Shown here: positions 15,064 to 24,456 of the stretch, one piece after another | Position numbering within the stretch: position 1 is the stretch's first letter | Layout of the letters: each line of letters opens with the position of its first letter | Assembly: GCA_024404495.1 (NCBI GenBank) | Contig: JAKSPT010000023.1 | Location: 1 to 41,799 of the forward strand | DNA from: Lachnospiraceae bacterium | GTDB taxonomy: Bacteria > Bacillota > Clostridia > Oscillospirales > CAG-272 | Direction of reading: 5' to 3' | Length of the DNA stretch: 41,799 nt | Translations under genes and position numbers: made by a program | Notes under the pieces: generated by a model | Seen by the model: the letters and a program-made list of their open reading frames with translations, nothing else | Database searches by the model: none | Told to the model about the DNA's origin: nothing

Positions 15064-16511
15064 TTGGTTTTTCCTTTGGATTTCTCTTTGCGGGGTGCTG
15101 CCTCGCTTTTTCGTTTCTTTCCGTGCAGGAGCGCGCAGACGGCGTAGCCCGCGATCAGAGAAAGGAGGACGGCGGGAAGGAGCCACAGCGCGCTGATCCC
15201 GCTCTTTTCGGGCTTTTCGGGGCCGGTGGGATCGGTGACGGCGTCTGTCTCGGGCGGATCGGTCACGGGATCGGTCTCGGGCACCGTTTCGGGGACGGTT
15301 TCGGGAACGGTCTCAGGCTCCGTTTCGGGTTCGGTTTCGGGAACGTAGATCGGGATGTCCTCAAGCTCGCCGAAGGCGGGATGGCGGACGGCGTAGAGCA
15401 GATACTCCGCTTTTGCCCCGTCCTCCGCTTTGACGGTGAAGGGGATCTCGTTGATGCCGACGGTAAGGTCGACGGTGATCGCTTCCGCGGAAGCCGTTTT
15501 GGAGGCGGGGACCGGAGTGACGGTCAGCTTGTCGGTCTCGAAGGGAAGATAAACGACGAAAGTGTCGGTTTTTTCACCGGGCTTCGGCGAAACCGTTCCG
15601 GAGGAAAGCCGGACGTCGGAAAGAGAGTTGTTTGCGTCGGGAATGTAGTTCGGGTCTTTTTGACGCGTGACGCTGAGCTTGTAGACCCAGACGATCCCGC
15701 TTTCGGAGGTGACCGTCACGGTGACGGTGTTGGAACCGACCTGAAGCGCGGTGCCGCTGACGCGGACGGTCGCTTTTTCATCGTTCGGGAGGGCGTTGAC
15801 CTCGGCGTAACGGACCGAATAGGGGACCGTGACGCTGTAAATGAGAACGCCGGGATTGAAGGCGGGGGAAAGCTTCCCCTCGGAGACCGTTATCGAACGG
15901 AGAGAGGCGTCGTCCGAGCGGGGAGGCAGGACGTTCACGGCGAAAAGGGCGTCTTCGACCGGAAGGTCCTCGGTATTTTGGGGATCGCTCACGTTTTCCC
16001 AGTCGGTCGCGCGCGTGTCGTGAAAACGGATCACAGCCGTGTCGCCTTCGGTCAGATTTTCTCGGAGGAGGAACGTCACGGTGAAAACGCGGACCTCGGA
16101 GGTGACGGGAAGCTCAAAGTTTTCGTCGATGACGAGGATCGGCACCCCGGTTCCCTGGCTCAGCGTGCCGGCGTCAAGCTTCCATCCGTTGACGCAGGAA
16201 ATATCGGAAAGGAGCATTTTTTCGGTGCTGTATTCCAGCTTGGTCTGGAGACCGCGCAGATACCGCTCGCTTCCGTTCAGCCAGACGTTCAGCGTTACGG
16301 TGTCTCCGGCGCAGGCGCTGTCGGGACCGGAGATCCGTATGGACGGGAGCTGCTTTTCGGCGGGCTCGGTTTCCGGCAGGGATTCGCTTTCGCCGATCTC
16401 CGCGGTTTCATCGGGACCGATCCCATCGGTCTCCACGGCGAGGATCGGTACGGCGCAGGATAAAAGAAGGAGCAATGCCGTGAAAACGGCGGTTTCTTTC
16501 AAATGCTTCAT
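15060..16511 (-). CDS. membrane-anchored surface protein with cohesin-like and cadherin-like beta-sandwich domains
   Basis: A 483-residue secreted protein. It has a signal peptide (1-25), a cohesin-like beta-sandwich (about 55-195, starting SIRISGPDSACAGDTVTL), two cadherin-like beta-sandwich domains (about 203-284 and 297-375), a Pro-Glu-Thr spacer (391-438), one membrane span (441-462) and a basic tail. The architecture places the folded domains outside the membrane. Cohesins bind dockerins, and a dockerin is present on the CHAP protein at 32162. Whether the two bind is not shown. The start is the ATG at 16511 behind AAAGG, 22 nt after the muramidase gene. It overlaps the isomerase gene by 4 nt. 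Confidence 0.8.
   Translation of the reverse strand: MKHLKETAVFTALLLLLSCAVPILAVETDGIGPDETAEIGESESLPETEPAEKQLPSIRISGPDSACAGDTVTLNVWLNGSERYLRGLQTKLEYSTEKMLLSDISCVNGWKLDAGTLSQGTGVPILVIDENFELPVTSEVRVFTVTFLLRENLTEGDTAVIRFHDTRATDWENVSDPQNTEDLPVEDALFAVNVLPPRSDDASLRSITVSEGKLSPAFNPGVLIYSVTVPYSVRYAEVNALPNDEKATVRVSGTALQVGSNTVTVTVTSESGIVWVYKLSVTRQKDPNYIPDANNSLSDVRLSSGTVSPKPGEKTDTFVVYLPFETDKLTVTPVPASKTASAEAITVDLTVGINEIPFTVKAEDGAKAEYLLYAVRHPAFGELEDIPIYVPETEPETEPETVPETVPETVPETDPVTDPPETDAVTDPTGPEKPEKSGISALWLLPAVLLSLIAGYAVCALLHGKKRKSEAAPRKEKSKGKTK
15270..15341 (-). repeat. coding 12-nt repeat, six PET(E/V/D) units
   Basis: Six copies of Pro-Glu-Thr-X (residues 391-414) form an extended wall-spanning spacer before the membrane anchor. 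This is a protein-level repeat within the cohesin-like gene. Confidence 0.85.
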
Positions 16512-16533
16512 AATGGCCTTTCTTGGCAATCGG

Positions 16534-19143
16534 TCAGACTTTGGATTCTTCTTCGGTTTTTTCCGCTTCGGCGGCAGCGTCTGCGGCCGTGTCGGGCACG
16601 TCGGCTGTCGCGGCGGTGACGGGAATATCGGATGCGGCGGCTTCTGCGGCGGTTTCAGCCGCTGCCTTTTTCGCTTTCTTCTTTTTGATCCCGAGGATCA
16701 CGGCGGTCACGATCCCGGCGAGGATCAGCGCACCGCCGACCGAGGAGAGAACGACGACCGTCGTTCCGTTCTTCTCCCAAAAGAGCTGCTTCAGATACGC
16801 TTCGGTCGGTTCGTAAACGGCGGTGACGACGTAGTCCTCGGTGACGTCGACTCCGGTGAGGTCGATATCCCAATGGGATCGTTCCATCACGGCGTTGGGG
16901 TTGTCGGGAAGGGAGGGGATCTCTTTCAGACGGCGCTCGTATTCAAGCTCGTAAACGATATCCTCCTGCCCCTCGGCACGGTAGGTGACGGTAAGAGGAC
17001 GGCCCTGCCCGATCGGGATCGCGATCTCGTCGCTCGCGAGGACGCCGTTCTTCGCGCGGGTGCGGAAATAAACGGTGCGGGGCGGCAGATCGGTCAGACC
17101 CTTTTCGACCATTCCGGCGGTGACGGGCTCCCAGTTCTTGTGGTTGACCGTGTATTCCATACCGACGGCGATGCCGGAGATCTTTCCGTCGAATTTTCCC
17201 TTGACCGTCTCGTCGGTGGGGATCAGCCCGGCGGGAGGATCGGCTTTCGCGGGGATCGCGATTGCAAAGGTGACGCCGCCCTCCTTCGCGGTGGAGAGGG
17301 TGACGGTCTTTCCGTACCAATCCTTGCCGAAGGGGATCTCGCCGTTCTTGTTCGCGGTGACCTGCTTCCCGTCGATATAGTATTTCGCGTTCGCGTCGAG
17401 CCCGGTGACCGAAAGCGCGTCGAGGTTCAGCGCGTTTTCCGGATCGAAGCGGCAGACGACGATCGAAAGCGGTTCGCTTTCGGCTTTTCCGTCCTTCGCA
17501 CGGACGCGGATCTCAAGATTCGTCCAGTTTTTCAGCGCGCGGAGACGTCCGATCGTGCCGACCGTCCAGCTTCCGCCGTTCAGACGGTATTCGTAATCGG
17601 GATTCAAGCCGTTTAAGGAAAGGGGCGCGGTGCCGATCATCGGACGGATGAGCGCAAAGTCGCTTTCCTTCGGCGCTTCGGCGCGGGAAAGAAGGGAAAC
17701 GGACGCCGCTTCGCCTCCTTTGAGGCGGATCTCGTAGGTCCCGGCTTTCAGACCGGAGACGCCGTTTTCGGCTTCGGACTTGCTCACCGTCTTCCAGTTC
17801 TTCCCGTCGGAGGAATATTCCATTCCCTCGGTCAGCCCGGTAAGAACGCCGTCGTCTTTTCCGGCAGACGCGGGAAGGGCTTCGATGCCCGCCGTGTCGG
17901 GAGCGGGAAGGGAGCCCGCTTTCGCGGAGGGGATGACGGCGGTGCAGTCGTCACGCGGGGTGCCGGAAACGGTATAGGTGCCGTCGGCGTTTTTGTGATA
18001 GTTCAGCCCGGCGGGGAGAGTATGGGAATCGGGAAGGAGAAAACCGTCGGCGGGCGTAAGCGTGACCGCCTTCATCGGCGAGCCGGGCTTGACCTCCTGC
18101 ACGCCGTCCGTGACCATGACGCCCTCTCCCGAGGTGATTTCGATTCCGTAATTCAATTCGCTCCAATGCGCGTATAGGATCTGCTTGCAGGAGGCGGTGA
18201 CGACGTCGCTTTCGGTGACCCGCTTTCCACCCTCTTTTTCGGTGTACCAACCCTCAAAGCGGAGGACGGTCGAGGTCGGGGAGGGCAGATAACCGTAGGG
18301 CGAGCCCTCTTCGGCGTGGAGCGGGGTGGTATCGCAGGTGACCTTTTTTGCGGTGTTCAGGTCGAAGGTGACGTAAGTATGGTTTGCGGTGCGCTTGTCC
18401 ATAAAGGAGAAGCTGAGGTCCACTCTGCCGCCGACGCCGCTCACCGAGCCGCTCGACGTGCATTGCCAGATATCAAAGCCGCCGTCGTATTTCAGATGGG
18501 GATTGAATTCTGCGACCCATTTCTGATAACCGTTCTTGTCGTATTCGATGGTGGAAAGCTTGCCGGTGAACCACGAGCGGCTGCTGTAAATGCCGACCTC
18601 GTAGCCGAGCGCCTGCAGATCGTCGCAGTATGCCTTCGAGATCGCCTTGTAGAAGGCGGCGTCCCGTTCGCCGACCGTGTTCGAGCCTTCGAGATCGTAA
18701 TAGACCGGGTAGGAAAGGTTCCTTCCCTCAAGAAGCCGGATCGTGTGCTTTGCCTCGCTGTGTGCCATATCGACGTTCAGCGCGTAGGAGAAGAGATAAA
18801 CGCCGTAGGGAATGCCGTATTTTTCGCAGGCGTCGGCGTTCGGGGCAAAGGTCTCGTCGTCCTGATCCTCGTAGTCGGAGCCGTAGCCGCAGCGCAGGAT
18901 CACGAAATCAAGCTCGCCTCTTTGGTACAGATCGTTGATTTTTGCCCAATCGATCTTCCCCTGAAAGGTGCTGACGTCCATGCCGCGCGCGGTGACGTCG
19001 GGGATGACCTCACCCTCGCTGTTGTAATAAAAACCGTCGCTGTTTTTCGTCCACGCCGTCGCGGCGGAGACCGGAAGCGCGGAAACGAGAAGGGAGGTGA
19101 GAAGAATCATACAGATCAGAACAGTCCGCAGCCCGTTTTTCAT
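16534..19143 (-). CDS. secreted, membrane-anchored GH25 muramidase (lysozyme)
   Basis: An 869-residue N-acetylmuramidase. After a signal peptide (1-28) comes the GH25 barrel (about 52-245) with GMDVSTFQG (Asp56) and the catalytic Asp-x-Glu in YYDLEG (Asp150, Glu152). An InlB-type repeat follows (about 270-335, with FEGWYTEKEGG and ending in LYAHW), then several Ig-like segments carrying YSSDGKNW and YRLNGGSW motifs. One membrane span (796-818) and an Ala-rich tail close the protein. It should cut peptidoglycan between MurNAc and GlcNAc from the outer face of the membrane. The ATG at 19143 has an unusual GGGGGA ribosome site 9 nt upstream. It leads the operon with the cohesin-like and isomerase genes, driven by the promoter at 19175. 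Confidence 0.92.
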   Translation of the reverse strand: MKNGLRTVLICMILLTSLLVSALPVSAATAWTKNSDGFYYNSEGEVIPDVTARGMDVSTFQGKIDWAKINDLYQRGELDFVILRCGYGSDYEDQDDETFAPNADACEKYGIPYGVYLFSYALNVDMAHSEAKHTIRLLEGRNLSYPVYYDLEGSNTVGERDAAFYKAISKAYCDDLQALGYEVGIYSSRSWFTGKLSTIEYDKNGYQKWVAEFNPHLKYDGGFDIWQCTSSGSVSGVGGRVDLSFSFMDKRTANHTYVTFDLNTAKKVTCDTTPLHAEEGSPYGYLPSPTSTVLRFEGWYTEKEGGKRVTESDVVTASCKQILYAHWSELNYGIEITSGEGVMVTDGVQEVKPGSPMKAVTLTPADGFLLPDSHTLPAGLNYHKNADGTYTVSGTPRDDCTAVIPSAKAGSLPAPDTAGIEALPASAGKDDGVLTGLTEGMEYSSDGKNWKTVSKSEAENGVSGLKAGTYEIRLKGGEAASVSLLSRAEAPKESDFALIRPMIGTAPLSLNGLNPDYEYRLNGGSWTVGTIGRLRALKNWTNLEIRVRAKDGKAESEPLSIVVCRFDPENALNLDALSVTGLDANAKYYIDGKQVTANKNGEIPFGKDWYGKTVTLSTAKEGGVTFAIAIPAKADPPAGLIPTDETVKGKFDGKISGIAVGMEYTVNHKNWEPVTAGMVEKGLTDLPPRTVYFRTRAKNGVLASDEIAIPIGQGRPLTVTYRAEGQEDIVYELEYERRLKEIPSLPDNPNAVMERSHWDIDLTGVDVTEDYVVTAVYEPTEAYLKQLFWEKNGTTVVVLSSVGGALILAGIVTAVILGIKKKKAKKAAAETAAEAAASDIPVTAATADVPDTAADAAAEAEKTEEESKV

Positions 19144-19174
19144 ACAAACAATCCCCCATAATATCGTTATATTC

Positions 19175-19203
19175 ATTGTAACTCATTTTCATCCGCTTGT
19201 CAA
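19175..19203 (-). promoter_or_regulatory. promoter of the muramidase operon
   Basis: On the minus strand TTGACA (19198-19203) and TACAAT (19175-19180) are separated by 17 nt. The -10 box lies 31 nt before the ATG. Confidence 0.85.
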
Positions 19204-19235
19204 GATTCCGTGCAGCCTCCCGCCCTTCTTTTCAT

Positions 19236-19268
19236 AAAAAAAGAGGTGCCGCACGTAAGTGCGGCACC
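19236..19268 (-). terminator. Rho-independent terminator of the alpha-galactosidase operon
   Basis: A perfect 10-bp stem (19245-19254 with 19259-19268) and a 4-nt loop are followed on the minus strand by TC and then seven T. It lies 22 nt after the stop codon of the downstream sugar-binding lipoprotein gene. Confidence 0.93.
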
Positions 19269-19290
19269 CCGGTTACAAAGGATCGACGGA

Positions 19291-20787
19291 TCAGTTCAGC
19301 GCCTCGAACATTTCGATCGTGCGGTCGAGCGCGTCCTCGATTTTCTGACGGTTGGACTCAAAGGTGGAAACGAAGATGCTCATCCCGTCCTTTGCGTTCC
19401 AGATCTTGCCCGCGGAGGCACCCATACAGGAATCCCACCAGTAGGTCTGACCGAGATCGATGCGGCGGTATTTGATCGACATATCGAGCATATTCGCCGA
19501 ATCGTCGTCGCGGGTCTGCTTGTAGGCGAGGACGACGTCAACGTAGTTCGGGATCGCGTACTTGTAGTAATAATAGTTGGAAGCCTCCATCACGGCGGAG
19601 GTGAATTCGGGATCCTTGGTCATGGAGGGAGCAAAGTGGGCGCAGATGCCGGTGATGTAGGAATAATACGGCGTTCCGGCTTCGACCGCCTCGGTCTTCG
19701 GGAAGGGAAGAATGCCGTAATCGGCTTTTTCACGGAGGAGGTAGAAGTAGAAAGGCGTCGTGCCGGTGAAGAGCGCCTTGTCGTCGGCAAACATCCTTAC
19801 GGTGTTTTCGTAGACGTGACCCTCGTTGTAGACCTTGCTCCGGGTGATCGGGAAGGAGATGGAGGGATCGCTGAAATCGTTCAGGACGCGGTCGTAGATA
19901 TCGTAGAGCTCCTCGCCCTCGAGGGCGGCGAAATACGGGAGATCGTCGTCGTCCTTGTCGATCACGTAGACGCCGTTGACCGCGCTGAAGGGATTGTACC
20001 AATAGGTGTCAATGTAGACGGCGCCCCAGCGGTCGTCGTCGTTCATGACCTGGTCGCCGTTGACGTCGTTCGCGGCGGACTGCATCATTTCGTAGAAGGC
20101 GTCGAAGGTCCACGTGCCGTCGTAAACCATCTGATAGGGATTGTCAAGCTGCAGGTCGGAGGCGATGGTCTTGTTGAAGAGCATCGTCGCCATACTGCCG
20201 AACAGACTGATATCGGAATAGCCCGCGGCGAGATAGAGTTTGTCCTCGATGCTTAAATATTGGTTCAGGGTGTCGTACCACCACGGGTTCGAGAGATCGA
20301 CATAGTAGTCCGAGAGGTCGTTCACCGAATAGACCATGCCGTCCTCGGCGAGGGCGAGGGCGAAACGGTCGATCCAGATCGCGTAGTCGAAGGCGTCGTC
20401 GTCAGCGGCGACGTGCTGACGGTAGACCGAGGTATCGACGAGGCTGCCGGAGGTATCGGTCTCAAATTCGATGTTGAGGAAGGCTTCGGTACGGGTATTT
20501 GCAACGTAGAGACCGTCGTTCAGGTCATCCGCGTTCTGTTCCTCCACGTCGAAATGGAGGTGGTACATCTTTACCGTCTCGTTTTCGCCGGGGCAGGAGA
20601 GGACGGTGAAGGTACGTCCGTCGTAGTCGAGTTCCTCGGGAATGTTCAGCGCCGCCTCGGTCTCGGGATCGGTGGCGGGAGCGCCGGTGCCGCTTTCCTT
20701 CGGGTCCGGTTTCGTGTCGGCGCAGGAGAAGAAGACGGACAGAAGGGTGATCGCCGCGAGAAGCGCCGCGCAAAGTTTCTTTTTCAT
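19291..20787 (-). CDS. extracellular sugar-binding lipoprotein (ABC type), copy 1
   Basis: A 498-residue family 1-like solute-binding protein. The signal peptide ends in SVFFSC, so Cys22 should carry the lipid anchor. A calcium-loop-like DVNGDQVMNDDDRWG (about residue 245) and the aromatic-rich DTYWYNPFSA that follows are shared with the paralogue at 22751. The two proteins have equal length and agree at roughly four residues in five by eye. The ATG at 20787 follows AGGAGG and is 32 nt after the alpha-galactosidase gene. A galactoside or other oligosaccharide is the likely ligand from context. No permease gene is in the window, so the partner membrane subunits must be elsewhere. Confidence 0.88.
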   Translation of the reverse strand: MKKKLCAALLAAITLLSVFFSCADTKPDPKESGTGAPATDPETEAALNIPEELDYDGRTFTVLSCPGENETVKMYHLHFDVEEQNADDLNDGLYVANTRTEAFLNIEFETDTSGSLVDTSVYRQHVAADDDAFDYAIWIDRFALALAEDGMVYSVNDLSDYYVDLSNPWWYDTLNQYLSIEDKLYLAAGYSDISLFGSMATMLFNKTIASDLQLDNPYQMVYDGTWTFDAFYEMMQSAANDVNGDQVMNDDDRWGAVYIDTYWYNPFSAVNGVYVIDKDDDDLPYFAALEGEELYDIYDRVLNDFSDPSISFPITRSKVYNEGHVYENTVRMFADDKALFTGTTPFYFYLLREKADYGILPFPKTEAVEAGTPYYSYITGICAHFAPSMTKDPEFTSAVMEASNYYYYKYAIPNYVDVVLAYKQTRDDDSANMLDMSIKYRRIDLGQTYWWDSCMGASAGKIWNAKDGMSIFVSTFESNRQKIEDALDRTIEMFEALN

Positions 20788-20819
20788 TGTGTTTCCTCCT
20801 TTTAGGTACGGGTACGTGA

Positions 20820-22706
20820 TTATGCTTTTTTATAAAGGATCAGACGGGATTCCCGCGGATTTCCGATCCGCAGACGGAGCCCTTCGTCCGAAAGGAGCGC
20901 GCCGGAAAGCGTGAACCGTTCCCCGGTGTCCCGGTTTTCGACCGAATACTCCGCGTCCCGGTCGAGCCCGGAAAGCGGCAGGAGCATTTCTTCTTCCCCG
21001 CTGTCGGGACGGCGGAAGGCGAGAACGATCCCCGCGTTCTGTGCGGGATCGTGATACTGAGAGACCGACCAGACGTCGTTTTCTGCCGAAAAGGGAACGA
21101 GCGGGTAATAATCCTCGGCAAAATAGTGCCGGACCTCCAGAAATTCGGCAAAATAGGTCCTTGCCCAATCCAACGGTTCTCCCCGCGCGCCGACCTCCCA
21201 ATCCGGGTCCGCGTGCTCCCACGTCCGGACGGTCAGCCCGTTGGAATAGGCGCTGCGGAAGCTGTAGACGTCGCCGAGGGTCGGACCGTATCCGACGCCG
21301 GAATACGGGTACCAGAACGAAAAACCGGCGGTCTGGATCTGATTTCCCTCGGGCGGGCAGTCCCACGCGCATTGATAGTCGCTCCTCCACATCGGGACCG
21401 AACGGGAAAGGAGCTCAACGTCGTTCCTGCGTCCTCCCGAGGAGCAGTTGTCGATCAGAAGATGCGGATATTTCTCGAGAAGCACGTCCCAGAAGCGGTA
21501 GAGATTGTTGACGTGACGGATCTCGGTCGTCCCGCGGCGTTCTTCTCCGTCGGGCTGTTCCCGGTCTGCCTTACGCCAGTATTCCAGCGGCGGGACGTTA
21601 AAATCCTGCCGGTAGACGTCAAGCGACATCGCGTCGATATTCCGCGTCACCGCGCCGATCACGTCGTTCAGCACGTTTTCCCTGTGCAGCGCGGTCAGCG
21701 CCTCGACCCTGCCCGGAAGCTCGGTCGATTCGGTCCACGGCGCGACCTTCGTGCGGATCCGTTCCGGTTCCATCCAGACGAGCATTTTGACGCCGTGCGC
21801 GTGGAGCGTGTCCACGACGTCGCGGTATGCCTTCGGATGATAGAACCGGTTGATCTCCCACGTTCCGGAGTTCGCCCATTCGGCGAACTGCTCCTTCATC
21901 GTCGTGCCGCGCAGCGGCTCGTACCAGCCGGCGTCGATCCAGCAGCTTTCAAAGGGAAGACGGTTTTCAAAGATCGCGTTCCAACGGCGCAGCAGCGCTT
22001 CGGAGGTCACGCCTCCCCAGAAAATGGCGGAAAAGGGGGCGTTGGTCCCGCGCTGACCGTGAAAACGTCCGATCGGGGAGACCTCGTTTTTCATAAAACG
22101 GCGCCATACGTTGTGGGCGCGGGTCACCCCGTCCGAATACCGCATCAGCGTCACCGATCCGGTGCGGAATTTCTCGCCGGGCAGCATCCGGAAGGAAGCC
22201 TCGGGCAGCCCCGTGCGGATCCGGACGCCCTCTTCCGTGCGGTCGAATACCGCGTTCCACTGTCCGCTCCAGCCGACGGCGAGGATTGCTCCCTCCTCTC
22301 CGAGGTTCAGATCAAAGAAGGGAAGGACGCCGTCCGCGCTTCTGCCGTCGGTGCAGGAGGTCTCGTACCGCCCGTTTTCGTCGGGCAGATGCTCCTCGAT
22401 CCTGTAATCGTCGAAGGCGCTGACCGACCCCTTGGAGCCGATGATCTTCAGCTTTTCCCCTCCGGCGGGCAGAAGGATATCGCAGTCGTAAAGACCGGAG
22501 ATCAGCCCGCTTTTCCGGTCGGTCGGGTTAGACCAATAGTTGGTCCAGCGGATGACGCCGTAAGCGTCAAAGCGTTCGATTCTGGTTTCGATTTCCACTC
22601 CGTCGGGCAGACGGTACCGGACGGAGGTCCCGCTTTCGGTGATTTCGGGATCCGCTTCCCGGAAGTCCGCTCCGTTCCAAAGGAAAGAAAGCCGGGGCGT
22701 TATCAT
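20820..22706 (-). CDS. GH36 alpha-galactosidase
   Basis: A 628-residue alpha-galactosidase of family 36, expected to remove terminal alpha-galactose from raffinose-type sugars or galactomannan side chains. The N-terminal beta-sandwich (about 1-220) is followed by a TIM barrel. The nucleophile is Asp368 in YRQDFN and the acid/base is Asp429 in DNCSSGGRRND. The substrate-binding CWIDAGWY (255-262) and KMLVWMEPER (307-316) are also typical. No signal peptide is seen. The ATG at 22706 follows AGGAGG. It lies between two sugar-binding lipoprotein genes, which suggests import of intact galactosides and cytoplasmic hydrolysis. Confidence 0.94.
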   Translation of the reverse strand: MITPRLSFLWNGADFREADPEITESGTSVRYRLPDGVEIETRIERFDAYGVIRWTNYWSNPTDRKSGLISGLYDCDILLPAGGEKLKIIGSKGSVSAFDDYRIEEHLPDENGRYETSCTDGRSADGVLPFFDLNLGEEGAILAVGWSGQWNAVFDRTEEGVRIRTGLPEASFRMLPGEKFRTGSVTLMRYSDGVTRAHNVWRRFMKNEVSPIGRFHGQRGTNAPFSAIFWGGVTSEALLRRWNAIFENRLPFESCWIDAGWYEPLRGTTMKEQFAEWANSGTWEINRFYHPKAYRDVVDTLHAHGVKMLVWMEPERIRTKVAPWTESTELPGRVEALTALHRENVLNDVIGAVTRNIDAMSLDVYRQDFNVPPLEYWRKADREQPDGEERRGTTEIRHVNNLYRFWDVLLEKYPHLLIDNCSSGGRRNDVELLSRSVPMWRSDYQCAWDCPPEGNQIQTAGFSFWYPYSGVGYGPTLGDVYSFRSAYSNGLTVRTWEHADPDWEVGARGEPLDWARTYFAEFLEVRHYFAEDYYPLVPFSAENDVWSVSQYHDPAQNAGIVLAFRRPDSGEEEMLLPLSGLDRDAEYSVENRDTGERFTLSGALLSDEGLRLRIGNPRESRLILYKKA

Positions 22707-22750
22707 GGCACGGTCCTCCTTTTTCGTTTATCGGTTTGCTGCTGACCGGA

Positions 22751-24247
22751 TCAGTCGAGCGCCTCGAACATATCGATCGTGCGGTCGAGCGCGTCCTCGA
22801 TCTTCGTCCGTCCCGCTTCAAAAACGGAGGTGAAAACGCCGATGCCGTTTTTGTTCGACCAGATCTGCCCGGCGGCGCCCTGCATGCTGACGTCCCACCA
22901 GTAGGTCTGACCGAGCTCGAGGCGGCGGTTTTTGATCGCCATATCGAGCATAAAAGCAGAATCGTCGTCGCGGGTCTGCTTGTAGGCAAGAACGACGTCA
23001 ACGTAGTTCGGGATCGCGTACTTATAGTAGAAATAGTTGGAAGCCTCCATCACGGCGGAGGTGAATCCGGGATCCTTGGTCGTGGAGGGGGCAAAATGGG
23101 CTTTGGGTCCGGTGATGTAGGAATAATACGGCGTTCCGGCTTCGACGGCGTCGATCTTCGGGAAGGGAAGGATGCCGTAATCGGCTTTTTCACGGAGGAG
23201 ATAGAAGTAGAAGGGTGTGATGCCGGTGAAGAGTGCCTTGTTGTCGGCGAACATCTTCACGGTGTTCTCGTAGATATGCCCCTGATTATATACCTTGCTG
23301 TTCTTGACGGGGAAGGAGAGGGCGGGATCGCAGAAATCGCTCAGGACGCGGTCGTAGACGTCGTAAAGCTTTTCGTCGTCAAGCGCCGCGAAATACGGGA
23401 GGTCGTTTTCGTCCTTGGCGATGATATACGCCTCGTTGACCGCGCTGAAGGGATTGTACCAGTAGGTATCGACGTAGACGGCGCCCCAACGGTCGTCGTC
23501 GTTCATGATCTGGTCGCCGTTGAGGTCGTCCGCGGCGGCGTTCAGCATTTGGTAAAAGGCGTCAAAGGTCCAGTTTCCGTCGTAGACGAGCTGATAGGGG
23601 TTTTCAAGCTGCAGGTCGGAGGCGATGGTCTTGTTGAAGAGCATGGAAACCATTCCGCCGAAGAGGGAAACGTCGGAGTAGCCGGCGGCGATATAAAGCT
23701 TGCCGTCGATGCTTAAAAATTTGTTCAGGGAATCGTACCACCACGGATTCGAGAGCTCGACGTAGTAATCCGAGAGATCGTTGACCGAAAAGACCATACC
23801 GTCCTCGGCGAGCGCGAGGGCAAAGCGATCGATCCAGATCGCGTAGTCAAAGGCGCCGTCGTCAGCAAGAACGTGCTGACGGTAGACCGAGGTATCGGTG
23901 AGGGCGCCGGAGGTGTCGGTCTCGAATTGGATATTGAGGAATTCCTCGGTACGGGAATTGGCGACGTAAACGCCGTCGTTCAGGTCGTCCGCGTTCATTT
24001 CCTCAACGCTGAAATGCAGATTGTACATTTTGGTCGTCTCGTTTTCACCGGGACAGGTCAGGACGGTGAAGGTGCGCCCGTCGTAATCAAGTTCTTCGGG
24101 GACGTTCAGCGTTGCCTCGGTGTCCTCCGGATCGGAGGCGGGGGCGGGAGTGGTCTCCCCGGAATTCGGGGTCGTGCCGGCGCAGGAGAAGAAAACGGAC
24201 AGAAGGGTGATCGCCGCGAGAAGCGCCGCAAACAGTTTCTTTTTCAT
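22751..24247 (-). CDS. extracellular sugar-binding lipoprotein (ABC type), copy 2
   Basis: A 498-residue paralogue of the protein at 19291, with the same signal peptide, lipobox (SVFFSC, Cys22) and DLNGDQIMNDDDRWG loop. It is the first gene of the operon. The start is the ATG at 24247 with GGAGG; six extra codons upstream lack a ribosome site. Differences between the copies cluster in the N-terminal linker after the lipid anchor and in scattered loop residues, while the central region is almost invariant. This pattern suggests recent duplication with possible divergence in ligand preference, which is inferred. Confidence 0.88.
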   Translation of the reverse strand: MKKKLFAALLAAITLLSVFFSCAGTTPNSGETTPAPASDPEDTEATLNVPEELDYDGRTFTVLTCPGENETTKMYNLHFSVEEMNADDLNDGVYVANSRTEEFLNIQFETDTSGALTDTSVYRQHVLADDGAFDYAIWIDRFALALAEDGMVFSVNDLSDYYVELSNPWWYDSLNKFLSIDGKLYIAAGYSDVSLFGGMVSMLFNKTIASDLQLENPYQLVYDGNWTFDAFYQMLNAAADDLNGDQIMNDDDRWGAVYVDTYWYNPFSAVNEAYIIAKDENDLPYFAALDDEKLYDVYDRVLSDFCDPALSFPVKNSKVYNQGHIYENTVKMFADNKALFTGITPFYFYLLREKADYGILPFPKIDAVEAGTPYYSYITGPKAHFAPSTTKDPGFTSAVMEASNYFYYKYAIPNYVDVVLAYKQTRDDDSAFMLDMAIKNRRLELGQTYWWDVSMQGAAGQIWSNKNGIGVFTSVFEAGRTKIEDALDRTIDMFEALD

Positions 24248-24312
24248 CGTGATTCCTCCGTTCAATGCATGGCTGCAGAAAGGCGGATCCGGGTTTTCCG
24301 AACCTTATTTTC

Positions 24313-24341
24313 ATTATATCAGCGCGGTTTTCGTTTGTCAA
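24313..24341 (-). promoter_or_regulatory. consensus promoter of the sugar-binding / alpha-galactosidase operon
   Basis: On the minus strand TTGACA (24336-24341) and TATAAT (24313-24318) are separated by 17 nt. The motif GAAAACC occurs in the spacer, again in the leader (near 24291) and on the plus strand near 24411, so it may be a regulator site. This last point is tentative. Confidence 0.9.
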
Positions 24342-24427
24342 GACAATCCTTGGGATCCTGCCCGAACGGACAGCGGAAAGAAGCCGCTTTTTGTACGGGT
24401 TGACGGACGGAAAACCGGGCAACCCCC

Positions 24428-24456
24428 TTGACAAGAACCCCTTCTGTGTGTATAAT
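24428..24456 (+). promoter_or_regulatory. consensus promoter of the citrate-to-2-oxoglutarate operon
   Basis: TTGACA (24428-24433) and TATAAT (24451-24456) with a 17-nt spacer form a perfect sigma-70 promoter, 51 nt before the citrate synthase ATG. Confidence 0.93.

Noticed and set aside
15270..15341. Short tandem units that might be a CRISPR-like array
   Set aside because: They are uninterrupted 12-nt coding repeats giving Pro-Glu-Thr-X with no spacers.
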